Shown here: one piece after another, positions 22,931-30,653 of the stretch
How the letters are laid out: each line of letters starts with the position of its first letter
Numbering within the stretch: position 1 is the first letter of the stretch
Assembly: GCA_024224995.1 (NCBI GenBank)
Contig: JAAENB010000431.1
Location: 1-31,928 of the forward strand
Length of the DNA stretch: 31,928 nt
Direction: 5' to 3'
Source of the DNA: a bacterium
Lineage (GTDB): Bacteria; Spirochaetota; UBA4802; UBA5550
Notes under the pieces: generated by a model
Seen by the model: only the letters and a program-made list of their open reading frames with translations
What the model was told of the DNA's origin: nothing
Databases searched by the model: none
Translations under genes and position numbers: made by a program

Positions 22931-25796
22931 TCGTAGCATCATCATCGAGCCCCTGACTCTCCGAGGTTTCCACCCATTCATTAATCGAATCAAATATATC
23001 GTCCGTGAATTCCCGGCTGGTTCTGTGCCGCAAATCCTTTATGTTGCCATAAAACCGTTTATCGCCGTACTGCTTGTTTTCGGGATTCCTGGCTTCCACA
23101 ATACCGTCGGTATAGAACACAACCCGGTCGCCTGCTGCCAGGCCGCAATCAATATTGGTATAGCTTTCATCCGGCACCCACCCAATAGGCATTCCATTCG
23201 CTTCATTCAGCAGCCGCTGCTCCCCGTTCCTGCCGCAAATAACAATAGGACAATGACCCGCGTTTGCCTGTATCATTTTCATGGCCGCAAGATCAATGTA
23301 CGCATAACAGGAGGTTATAAACTGATCATGGGTAAAATCATGCATGGTCTGGTTGATCTTTTTCAAGAGAAGGGCCGGGTCGCGCGCGTCGTCCCGGTGA
23401 AAAGAATGAGCGATCTTCAGCATTGACGAAATGAGCGCTGCCGGAATCCCATGCCCTGAGACATCGGCAATAAGAAGCCCTATTGTTGTATCATCAAAAA
23501 CCCGGATATCATAAAAATCGCCCCCCAGCTCATACATAGGCCGGTACAACACGGAAATCTCATACAAATCACTTCCCGGCACATCCTCCGAAAGCAGGGA
23601 CTGCTGGATCTCATGGGCTATTTGAAGATCCCGTTTAAGAATATTCAATTCATCATGGACCTGTACCGATCTTTTGAGCGAGATGAGCCCCCCTACCCGT
23701 GCCAGCAATTCCCGGCTGTCGACCGGTTTGGTGAGATAGTCATTTGCCCCGGCTCCCAAGCCCGTAACAATATCGCCCGGTTTGTTTTTTGCCGTAAGCA
23801 TCAATACCGGGAGTTCATGCCGGGAATGCCGCTCACGGATGAGCCTGCATACGTCATAGCCCGACATGCGGGGCAGCATTACATCAAGGATAACCAGGTC
23901 CGGCAGTTCATTTTCCTCAAGATACTCAAGCGCCTCTCCCGCGCTGTTTGCTGTTATTGTTTTATAGCCCTTAAGCCCCAGGTGATTCTCCAATACCCGG
24001 ATATTAACGGGCTCATCATCCACCAGCAGTATTTTTTTTGCCTCTGTCTCGTGGGGCGCTTTGGAGGACGTCTCGGAAGAAAAAATAGAAACTCCCGGAG
24101 TTATGTTCCCGGGGATTTCGGAAATCTCCGGAATATCATGGCTATATACCTGTAATTCATCGGGCAGTTCGTAGTCTCCTGCCGCTTCATCTTCTACTGC
24201 TGCTGCCGCTTCTCCCGCGTCCCACGGTGATTCCTCCATAATTGGAGCTGTTTGCTGGTTGTTCTCTTCAAGAGCCTCCGGCGCGGGAGGAGCCGCTTCT
24301 TCAATTGCGAAGGAGAACCGGGAACCAATTCCCGGCTCCGATTCTACCCAGATCTCTCCGCCGTGAAGCTCTACCAGTTTCTTTGAAATTGCCAGCCCCA
24401 GTCCCGTGCCGCCATGACTTCGTGATATGGAACCGTCTGCCTGCTCAAATAATCCAAAGATCTTCTCATGGTTTTCAAGGGCTATACCAATTCCCGTATC
24501 CGCCACATTAAATAAAACCTGGTTCTTCCGGGGGAGCTTTTCCGTATAAACGGTTACGGTTCCCTGTTCCGTAAATTTTATGGCATTGTCTACCAGGTTC
24601 AGTACAATCTGCTGAAGCCTGCTCTCATCCCCGTTTACATAGATCTCGCCCGGCGCTACGCGGTTCTCTACTTTCAACGATTTATTCACCGCCAGGGGCT
24701 GCACGATTGAAATAACCACCTGGGTCAGGGAATGGAGATCTACGGTTGTTCGCTGCAAAATTATATCCCGGTGCCGGAGCTGGGATATATCAAGAATATC
24801 GTTTACCAGGTGTGAGAGCCGTTTGCCGCTGGCTGTCATAAGTGATAAATTATCAACGACCTCTTTGTTTAACTTCCCGGCTGCCCCGTTGCTCAGGGAT
24901 TCTGCCAGACCGATTATTCCGTATAATGGGGTCCGCAGTTCGTGGGACATATTCGCGAGGAAATCATCTTTTATCCTGTCAAGGCGTTTCAAATCCTTGT
25001 TTGCCGACTCCAGCTCTCCCATTTCCAGTTTAACCACCTGTACCAGGTGATTAAAGGTCTGTGCCAGCTTGCCTATTTCGTCCCTGCTCTTTACCGGAAG
25101 CTGGTAGTCGAAATCCCCATCTCCAATACGCTTTACCCCTGAGGTAAGCCGGTCTATGGGTTTGGAAATAAAGAGGCTTAATAAAAGACCAAGGAGCCCA
25201 ACAATAACAACAGCCGCGAAAATTGCCACGAAAATCTTCAAGCGCAGGACCTTGAGCGGCGCGAGAATCCGCTGCTCCGAAAAAAGTAAGCGGCCGCTGC
25301 ACTGTGTAGAACTCTGAGGCAGACCTTTTCTAGCTACAAATTCATATACTGCACCCTCAATGGCGGGAATAGTACGGATAAAAAATCCCGGGTGCTGCCG
25401 GAGCCGTTCCGCTTCTTCTTTTTCAAGTTTTTCCGAATCAAATCGCGGCATTCCTTCGGTGTCCATATCGGTAATAGCCGCAAGGGTGAGGCCGTTATAT
25501 TTTTCCTTAGAAGAAAGAAGAACAACATCCGCGGAAATAAGTCCTTCTTTCATAAGAGGCTTCATTTCCAACAGCATTTCTTTGGAATCGACCCGGGCAG
25601 CTCGAATATTTCCCCCGCTCATGAGATAAATATTGCTGGTTAGCCCGGCAAGGATCTTGCTGTTGATTTTTGCCTGATTCTTTAAAAGCTCAATTTTTTC
25701 GGTCTGCTCCTGCTCAAGAATGAACAGGGAAATAGACAGAGAGACTGCCAATATTACGAATATCAATATTAATATTATTTTATATTTTACTTTCAC
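22905..25796 (-). CDS. Hybrid sensor kinase with receiver and PP2C phosphatase output
   Basis: The 963 residues read: transmembrane segment (7-27), periplasmic sensor (about 30-185), transmembrane segment (188-210), HAMP, HisKA with His285 (ANMSHELRTPLYG), HATPase (N404 in LVDNAIKFTE, DTGIGI, GGTGLGLAISKK), a 90-residue acidic/Pro linker, a receiver with Asp638 (VILDVMLPRMSG), and PP2C (about 745-960; GGDFYDI, ADVSGHG, YTDGIVEA, DDDATIIVLDV). A signal is thus turned, within one protein, into phosphoryl transfer and then protein dephosphorylation. Start is GTG 25796. Its PP2C domain joins the tandem pair next door, giving three phosphatases in 5 kb. Confidence 0.92.
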   Translation of the reverse strand: MKVKYKIILILIFVILAVSLSISLFILEQEQTEKIELLKNQAKINSKILAGLTSNIYLMSGGNIRAARVDSKEMLLEMKPLMKEGLISADVVLLSSKEKYNGLTLAAITDMDTEGMPRFDSEKLEKEEAERLRQHPGFFIRTIPAIEGAVYEFVARKGLPQSSTQCSGRLLFSEQRILAPLKVLRLKIFVAIFAAVVIVGLLGLLLSLFISKPIDRLTSGVKRIGDGDFDYQLPVKSRDEIGKLAQTFNHLVQVVKLEMGELESANKDLKRLDRIKDDFLANMSHELRTPLYGIIGLAESLSNGAAGKLNKEVVDNLSLMTASGKRLSHLVNDILDISQLRHRDIILQRTTVDLHSLTQVVISIVQPLAVNKSLKVENRVAPGEIYVNGDESRLQQIVLNLVDNAIKFTEQGTVTVYTEKLPRKNQVLFNVADTGIGIALENHEKIFGLFEQADGSISRSHGGTGLGLAISKKLVELHGGEIWVESEPGIGSRFSFAIEEAAPPAPEALEENNQQTAPIMEESPWDAGEAAAAVEDEAAGDYELPDELQVYSHDIPEISEIPGNITPGVSIFSSETSSKAPHETEAKKILLVDDEPVNIRVLENHLGLKGYKTITANSAGEALEYLEENELPDLVILDVMLPRMSGYDVCRLIRERHSRHELPVLMLTAKNKPGDIVTGLGAGANDYLTKPVDSRELLARVGGLISLKRSVQVHDELNILKRDLQIAHEIQQSLLSEDVPGSDLYEISVLYRPMYELGGDFYDIRVFDDTTIGLLIADVSGHGIPAALISSMLKIAHSFHRDDARDPALLLKKINQTMHDFTHDQFITSCYAYIDLAAMKMIQANAGHCPIVICGRNGEQRLLNEANGMPIGWVPDESYTNIDCGLAAGDRVVFYTDGIVEARNPENKQYGDKRFYGNIKDLRHRTSREFTDDIFDSINEWVETSESQGLDDDATIIVLDVAD

Positions 25797-25824
25797 AATT
25801 TTTATCTAATGTGCCGAGCACACC

Positions 25825-26922
25825 CTATCTTATTTCCTGTAATGCTTTGTACCGTTTCCGGGCCCTGGGAAGGTATATCCCGGCTGTTCCGTTATTCGGA
25901 TCAATAAGAAGTACCTGGCGCATAATGGCCATGCACTTCTTATACTTTTTATTTTCATATGCTTTTACCCCCTGTTTCTCCATGCGGGCAACTTTCTCTG
26001 CCAGCGCTGCCCGTATTTGGTTCAGGAGTCTTCTGGCCCGGGGCATCTGTTTTGCTGCCTTTTCAAGCTCCGGGATTGCCTGGAAATACCGCTTTCCGTC
26101 TGCCAGCCTCTTTCCTTTTGCATAATACCGTTCCAGGCGTTGTATTAACAAAAGCTGTTTTTTACCTTTTGTATGATTGGGATCAAGGGCCAGTAAGCCG
26201 GTAAATGATTCCTTTGCTTTTGCAAAATTCCCCCGGCTAAAGGCTTCCGTTCCCCGGCTGTATAACTGTTCAATTTGCCGGGCCTTATTCTCTTCCCGTT
26301 CCCTGGTCTCGTCTTCCTTTCGCTCCTCAACTTCGTAGTCATCCCAGCGCATAAAAGCGCTGTAATTAAAGGAAAATCCACCTATAATATCAAACGAATG
26401 AAAGGTTTTGCCCGAAAGCCAGGTCTGCCCGTATTCCACTCCTATCCTGGTGCAAATCCCGTACCGGACCGGGATAAAAAATCCGCCCTTCCCCACAAAG
26501 CCCGGTTTAAAGGCCTGAACCTTCTTGTCCGACTTTTCCGCGTTCAGGGAAAAATAACTTCCCCGAATTGAAGCGCCACCATAGAGTTTAAGAAAAGAAA
26601 AGATGGGGTAATATGCAAGTGGGCCTGCTGAAAGCGAAAATGTATAGAGATATGATCCGCTGCTTTCGGTAAAGGGGTAAGCGGAAAAAGAAAAGTCCAG
26701 TTCTCCAAGAAAATATTTGCTAATAGCAGGGATGTTATATATGCAATAAGCACCGGCATAGACAGAGCCCCGCAGCTCGGAGCTGTAATATCCCATGAGC
26801 GTGGAATAGCCGCCCTTGAGTCCAAGGATTATATCGCCGTCAACTGTCTCGTCAGGCCCTGAATAAGCAGGGACCGTAAACAGAAGGAATGCGAATGTGA
26901 ATATTATTAAAATCTTCTTCAT
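25825..26922 (-). CDS. Predicted outer-membrane barrel with C-terminal TPR region
   Basis: The 365-residue protein has a signal peptide (about 1-22, cleavage near AYSGP). Residues 25-195 alternate hydrophobic and aromatic residues in strands (GLKGGYSTLMGYYSSELRGS, YLYTFSLSAGPLAYYPIF) like a small outer-membrane beta-barrel. A charged linker (about 198-222) leads to TPR-like repeats (ARQIEQLYSRGTEAFSRGNF, AKAKESFTGLLALDPNHTKG) to the end. The TPR part should sit in the periplasm. Function is unknown; the neighbouring lipoproteins suggest an envelope role. A good promoter lies upstream. Confidence 0.75.
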   Translation of the reverse strand: MKKILIIFTFAFLLFTVPAYSGPDETVDGDIILGLKGGYSTLMGYYSSELRGSVYAGAYCIYNIPAISKYFLGELDFSFSAYPFTESSGSYLYTFSLSAGPLAYYPIFSFLKLYGGASIRGSYFSLNAEKSDKKVQAFKPGFVGKGGFFIPVRYGICTRIGVEYGQTWLSGKTFHSFDIIGGFSFNYSAFMRWDDYEVEERKEDETREREENKARQIEQLYSRGTEAFSRGNFAKAKESFTGLLALDPNHTKGKKQLLLIQRLERYYAKGKRLADGKRYFQAIPELEKAAKQMPRARRLLNQIRAALAEKVARMEKQGVKAYENKKYKKCMAIMRQVLLIDPNNGTAGIYLPRARKRYKALQEIR

Positions 26923-26958
26923 TGTACTATATCACAATCCTCTTGTTCATAGATTCAG

Positions 26959-26987
26959 ACATTAGAATAATCCATAGAAATTGTCAA
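26959..26987 (-). promoter_or_regulatory. Promoter of the barrel-TPR gene
   Basis: On the minus strand TTGACA (26987-26982), 17 bases, then TAATGT (26964-26959), with about 30 bases of leader including aagagga before the ATG at 26922. Confidence 0.6.
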
Positions 26988-27054
26988 TAACCTTCCCGAA
27001 AAAATACAATAGATTGTTGATAATCGTAAGTTAAAAACCTCCTTATAAAGAGTC

Positions 27055-27996
27055 TTACCAGCCTATACACAAAAGATACCGGGATGAAGTGCAATTTTTG
27101 CTCTTGCCGTATATCCAGGCCGAATCCGTATCTCCGCTGCCGCCCACTCGCCCGGTTCCGCTTGTTGAGGTCCAGCCGCTGCAATTCTCTGATGAGTCGA
27201 ACTCTCCGTCAGCAAGTGACCCGGACCACCAGAAATTGCCGGTAATAATGTCGGCATCTTTCAGGGTATAGTCTATGCTTGTGTCCGTTAGACCGGCCCA
27301 GGAATCGGCGATTTTTATTCCCGAGGGACCAACAATGGTATATGTATCAATGCCATTCCCCGTGGCCATAGCTGCTATATCATCAGCATTATCAATGCTG
27401 ATAAATCCTTTTACATTGGTCACCGGCAGGCTCCCTTTAGCACTAAAACAGTATTTATCAACCCCGGCCCGTCCGCCTAAATTCGCCTTTTGCAGTCCCG
27501 CGTTAAAAACATAAATCACCTTGCCCGCGGTTTCCGTAAGAACCGCTGTGGCATTATAGGCTGCTTTTTTTCCGCCAGTATCTTTTACCAGGACTGCAAA
27601 GTAATAAATCGTACCGGAGCTGAGACCGCTCAGGGATTTCATCGTTAAATCAGCGGTCCAGTCTACAAATAGAGAACCGTACTTTTCCGCGTTTTCAACG
27701 GAGGTAAGGGCGTTGCTTTTGGAGCCATAGACCCTGTACAACAGGTCCCCTTGCGAAGTGTTATCATCATCAGCTTTTTTCCAGGAAAGGACACATCCCG
27801 ATGAAGAAACCCGTGATATCGTAACAACTCCCCCATTTCCGGGAACCGGGGTTCCGGGATCGGTGCTGCTGCCGCCGCTTCCTATTTTGTTTTCTGTTTC
27901 TAATGCTTCATCAAAATTATCATCACAGGCAATAATCCCCCCTCCGAAAACCAGGAGTAACGCGCACAAAAAAGATATGTATTTTAATAGATTCAT
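27055..27996 (-). CDS. FN3-domain lipoprotein with DUF1554-like C-terminal domain
   Basis: The 313-residue protein has a lipoprotein signal ending GIIAC, so Cys24 should be lipidated; the following CDDNFDEALETEN is shared with the two lipoproteins upstream. One fibronectin-III-like unit (about 55-155) precedes a Cys-rich domain (about 160-313) with KVIYVFNAGL, DKYCFSAKGSLP, WSGSLADGEFD and NCSGWTS, ending YLLCIGW. This matches the DUF1554 (endostatin-like) pattern of spirochaetal lipoproteins. It is probably surface or periplasmic; ligand unknown. The start has gagggg. It lies directly after hairpin E5. Confidence 0.82.
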   Translation of the reverse strand: MNLLKYISFLCALLLVFGGGIIACDDNFDEALETENKIGSGGSSTDPGTPVPGNGGVVTISRVSSSGCVLSWKKADDDNTSQGDLLYRVYGSKSNALTSVENAEKYGSLFVDWTADLTMKSLSGLSSGTIYYFAVLVKDTGGKKAAYNATAVLTETAGKVIYVFNAGLQKANLGGRAGVDKYCFSAKGSLPVTNVKGFISIDNADDIAAMATGNGIDTYTIVGPSGIKIADSWAGLTDTSIDYTLKDADIITGNFWWSGSLADGEFDSSENCSGWTSTSGTGRVGGSGDTDSAWIYGKSKNCTSSRYLLCIGW

Positions 27997-28036
27997 TGCT
28001 TTGGCCCCTCAAGAAACTAAATAATGCTTGTGCGCG

Positions 28037-28130
28037 GGCCTTGAAGTAGTATGGGCTCTTTGGATTGCTGCGGAACTCCCTCCGGTCAAACAGTCCTCAC
28101 AACCCAAAGAGCCCATACTACTTCAAGGCC
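28037..28130. repeat. Hairpin family member E5
   Basis: Arms 28037-28063 and 28104-28130 are perfect 27-bp complements, and the loop is the reverse of the E2 core (TTGCTGCGGAACTCCCTCC). Stem sequence equals that of E2. Flanks also match E2 in inverse orientation: ATGCTTGTGCGCGGG before, and GATGCAGC..GTTTCTGAC after. Confidence 0.92.
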
Positions 28131-28187
28131 AGATGCAGCTCGCAATACTATCAAGTTTCTGACCTATTTTTCCCGGCCATTCGGTGT

Positions 28188-28203
28188 CTGAGCGGAGCCG
28201 AAG
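28188..28203. repeat. REP-like half-site CTGAGCGGAGCCGAAG
   Basis: This 16-mer is one arm of the palindrome at 31463-31526, here without its partner. A related CTGAGCGGAGCGAG lies in the loop of E4. The remainder of 28131-28287 shows no promoter I trust for the downstream lipoprotein gene. Confidence 0.6.
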
Positions 28204-28287
28204 ACCCGGGTTACTTTATTCTTACAGACCACTTTTCCGTTCCCCTGGGGGGCAAAGGCGCGTAAAAGCAAAATCAACAATTAAGCA

Positions 28288-29109
28288 CTAATATGTTCCA
28301 ACATAGGCTGATGTTTTATCATAGTTATCAGAATTTTCTGCCTCATCCCGGACACAAACATTAAAATAATAGGTCTCTCCCGTAGTGAGTCCTGTTACCG
28401 TATGGGAGGTAACATCAGAAGACCAGTCAAGAGCCAGGGTTCCCACGTTCTCCATTGAAGAGCAGGTATTAACATTAGAATGCTCCGACCAGTAGACCCG
28501 GTATTCAAGGGCTGTATAAGGAGTTACCGCGTCTTCGGCCTGAGTCCATGTAAGATCAACACTGGTTGCCGACGCGGCAACTGCCGAAATTGTACCGCTA
28601 TTTCCCGGTACGGGATCTGTTGTATCGGTTGATGATCCGCTTGTTTTCAAGGAAACCGTATCATAAGCTCCGGTATACCCTTCTTCGTCTTTTACAACAA
28701 CTTTCAAGTAATAAATGGTTTCCGCATCAAGACCGGTTATTACGGTACTATTAATATTCGCAGTCCAGTTAACAAGCGCAAAACCATACAGTTCTGCCTC
28801 ATCCGCGCTATTAAGAGTATAACTTACAGAGCCATAGACCTTATACAACAGGTCTTCATCAAGACTTACATCATCAAGAGCTTTTGTCCAGGCAAGGGAA
28901 ACCCCGCTCTCTGTTATATCTGATATCGTAACAACTCCCCCGCTGCCGGGTACGGGTACCGATGATATGGATTCGGTCTCGTTGTTTTCGGTTTTCATTA
29001 CCTCGCTAAAATTATCATCACAGGAGGTGAAGGAAAACGCGGCAAGAACCAGGAAAAACAGGCTCAAGATAAACCGCCGCCGGAGAGTTATTTTTTTTAT
29101 TTTTATCAT
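28288..29109 (-). CDS. Lipoprotein with two fibronectin-III-like domains
   Basis: The 273-residue protein has a basic, 30-residue lipoprotein signal ending FSFTSC, then CDDNFSEVMKTEN, shared with its neighbours. Two FN3-like units follow (about 50-160 and 163-273), joined by a linker TTDPVPGNSGT. Each has the DLTWTQAED and TYYFNVCVRDEAEN motifs. The protein is probably anchored to a membrane facing the periplasm or surface. Its promoter (29186-29214) and upstream hairpin duplicate those of the next gene. Function is unknown; FN3 units suggest binding or spacing. Confidence 0.85.
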   Translation of the reverse strand: MIKIKKITLRRRFILSLFFLVLAAFSFTSCDDNFSEVMKTENNETESISSVPVPGSGGVVTISDITESGVSLAWTKALDDVSLDEDLLYKVYGSVSYTLNSADEAELYGFALVNWTANINSTVITGLDAETIYYLKVVVKDEEGYTGAYDTVSLKTSGSSTDTTDPVPGNSGTISAVAASATSVDLTWTQAEDAVTPYTALEYRVYWSEHSNVNTCSSMENVGTLALDWSSDVTSHTVTGLTTGETYYFNVCVRDEAENSDNYDKTSAYVGTY

Positions 29110-29185
29110 TCTACAATATACCCTTAATATTCAACTAATTCTTATATATATATATTACGCTTAAATTGTGCACGCACCTTATAAT

Positions 29186-29214
29186 AAAATACAACAAATA
29201 GAGAGGAGTGTCAA
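29186..29214 (-). promoter_or_regulatory. Promoter of the two-FN3 lipoprotein gene
   Basis: On the minus strand TTGACA (29214-29209), 17 bases, TATTTT (29191-29186). About 70 bases of leader follow. The hairpin at 29232-29247 lies 17 bases upstream of the -35, the same distance as at the 30421 gene. Confidence 0.6.
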
Positions 29215-29231
29215 CTTTTTCTGCGATTTTT

Positions 29232-29253
29232 AAGCCCAAACAGGCTTTTTTTT
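29232..29253 (+). terminator. Terminator-like hairpin, plus-strand oriented
   Basis: AAGCC and GGCTT pair around CAAACA and are followed by T residues on the plus strand. It overlaps the stop of the minus-strand three-FN3 gene. On the minus strand its 3' side is TTAAAAA, so termination of that gene would be weak. Confidence 0.5.
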
Positions 29254-30421
29254 AGAGTGAGCCAACATAAACATCAGTTCTGTCATAAGCATCAGAATTC
29301 CCGGCTTCATCCCGTACACAAATATTAAAGTAGTACGTATCCCCTGTTGGGAGCCCTGTTACCGTATAAGAAGTAACATTAGCAGTCCAGTCAAGAGCCA
29401 CTTCGCCCTGGTTCTCCATAGAGGAACAGGAATTAACATTGGGGAGATCATTCCAGTAAACCTTGTATTCAAGAGCTGTATAAGGACTTGTGTTATCTTC
29501 GGCCTGGGTCCAGGTAAGATCCACACTGGTGGATGAAGCTGCCGCCGCGGCAATAGTTCCGCTATTTCCCGGTACGGGATCTGTTGTATCGCCTGAAATA
29601 TCAATTGTGGCCTCAGAAACAATGCTGTAGGCGGCTGAATTTTCTGCCTCATCCCGTACGCAAACATTGAAATAATAGGTGGTTCCCGGGGTAAGCTCTG
29701 TTACGGTATGAGAGGTAACATCTGTAGTCCAATCAAGATCCATTTCTCCCACGTTCTCCATTGAAGAACAGGTATTTACATTTGCCTGTTCCGACCAGAA
29801 AACCCGGTATTCAAGAGCTGAATATAGACTTGTGTTATCTTCGGCCTGGGTCCAGGTAAGATCCACACTGGTGGATGAAGCTGCCGCCGCAGCAATAGTT
29901 CCGCTATTTCCCGGTACGGGATCTGTTGTATCGGTTGATGATCCTGTTGTTGCCATGGAAACCGTATTATAAGCCCCGGTATATCCGTCTTCATCTTTCA
30001 CAATAACTTTCAAATAATAGACAGTTCCGGGATCAAGTCCCGTAATTTCGGCAGTAGTAATATTGGTGGACCAGTCAACAAGTGAAAATCCGTATAATTC
30101 CGCGTCTTCAGCGCTATTGAGTGTATAGCTGGCAGATCCGTAAACTTTATATAATAAGTCTCCATGAAGACTCACATCATCATCAGCCTTAGTCCAGATA
30201 AGAGTAACACCATCATCTGTTATATTAAATATGGTAACCACTCCTCCGCTGCCGGGAACCGGGGAGGATGTTAATTCCGGATCCGTTTCTCCGCCGTTCT
30301 CAGCTTTCATTACTTCATTAAAATTATCATCACATGCGGTAAAACCAAAGGCAATGAAGACCAGGAACAGAATTCCCGGCAACAGGCGCAAATAGGATAA
30401 TATTTTTCTTATATAAATCAT
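29252..30421 (-). CDS. Lipoprotein with three fibronectin-III-like domains
   Basis: The 389-residue protein has a lipoprotein signal ending FGFTAC (Cys30), then CDDNFNEVMKAEN. Three FN3-like units of about 114 residues follow, each with SVDLTWTQAEDN or similar, SSMENVGEMDLDWT-type and TYYFNVCVRDEAEN segments, joined by TTDPVPGNSGT linkers. At DNA level two units share a 107-base stretch differing at one position, so one unit was added recently. It is the longest of three related genes (1, 2, 3 units). The ATG lies only nine bases after the -10 element, so the message may lack a leader; a downstream start would cut into the signal peptide. Confidence 0.87.
   Translation of the reverse strand: MIYIRKILSYLRLLPGILFLVFIAFGFTACDDNFNEVMKAENGGETDPELTSSPVPGSGGVVTIFNITDDGVTLIWTKADDDVSLHGDLLYKVYGSASYTLNSAEDAELYGFSLVDWSTNITTAEITGLDPGTVYYLKVIVKDEDGYTGAYNTVSMATTGSSTDTTDPVPGNSGTIAAAAASSTSVDLTWTQAEDNTSLYSALEYRVFWSEQANVNTCSSMENVGEMDLDWTTDVTSHTVTELTPGTTYYFNVCVRDEAENSAAYSIVSEATIDISGDTTDPVPGNSGTIAAAAASSTSVDLTWTQAEDNTSPYTALEYKVYWNDLPNVNSCSSMENQGEVALDWTANVTSYTVTGLPTGDTYYFNICVRDEAGNSDAYDRTDVYVGSL
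29485..29933. repeat. Near-identical 107-base direct repeats inside the three-FN3 gene
   Basis: Positions 29485-29591 and 29827-29933 match at 106 of 107 bases, 342 bases (114 codons) apart, one FN3 period. They cover the linker between units and the start of the unit. Part of the same sequence (CCGCTATTTCCCGGTACGGG and onward) recurs in the two-FN3 gene at about 28598-28641. Confidence 0.9.
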
Positions 30422-30430
30422 TCTTTATAT

Positions 30431-30459
30431 ATAATACTACAAAAAAACCCAGATGTCAA
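30431..30459 (-). promoter_or_regulatory. Promoter of the three-FN3 lipoprotein gene, near-leaderless
   Basis: On the minus strand TTGACA (30459-30454), 17 bases, TATTAT (30436-30431): a near-consensus promoter. Only nine bases separate it from the ATG, with no Shine-Dalgarno sequence. Confidence 0.7.
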
Positions 30460-30476
30460 TGTTTTTTGCCGATTTT

Positions 30477-30498
30477 AAGCCCAGCCGGGCTTTTTTTT
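30477..30498 (+). terminator. Terminator-like hairpin between divergent lipoprotein genes
   Basis: AAGCCC and GGGCTT pair around AGCC and are followed by eight T residues on the plus strand. It copies the hairpin at 29232 with its flanks (GATTTTAAGCCC). No plus-strand gene ends here, so it may insulate, or act on the minus-strand promoter 17 bases away. Confidence 0.55.
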
Positions 30499-30653
30499 GT
30501 TAAAGGCCACCTCAGAGCTCTTTTAAAGAGTCAGGCGCTATTAATAATATTTCACTTCCCTCCAAAAAAATTGCCCTTTTACAGCTTAAAAACATACTTC
30601 TATTGGATGTTTTACTATTATTTTAAGAACTATAACTATAAATGGAGAATTTT

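Noticed and set aside
8870..28130. CRISPR array
   Set aside because: The repeated elements are few, kilobases apart, in both orientations and form hairpins; there are no regular spacers and no cas genes.
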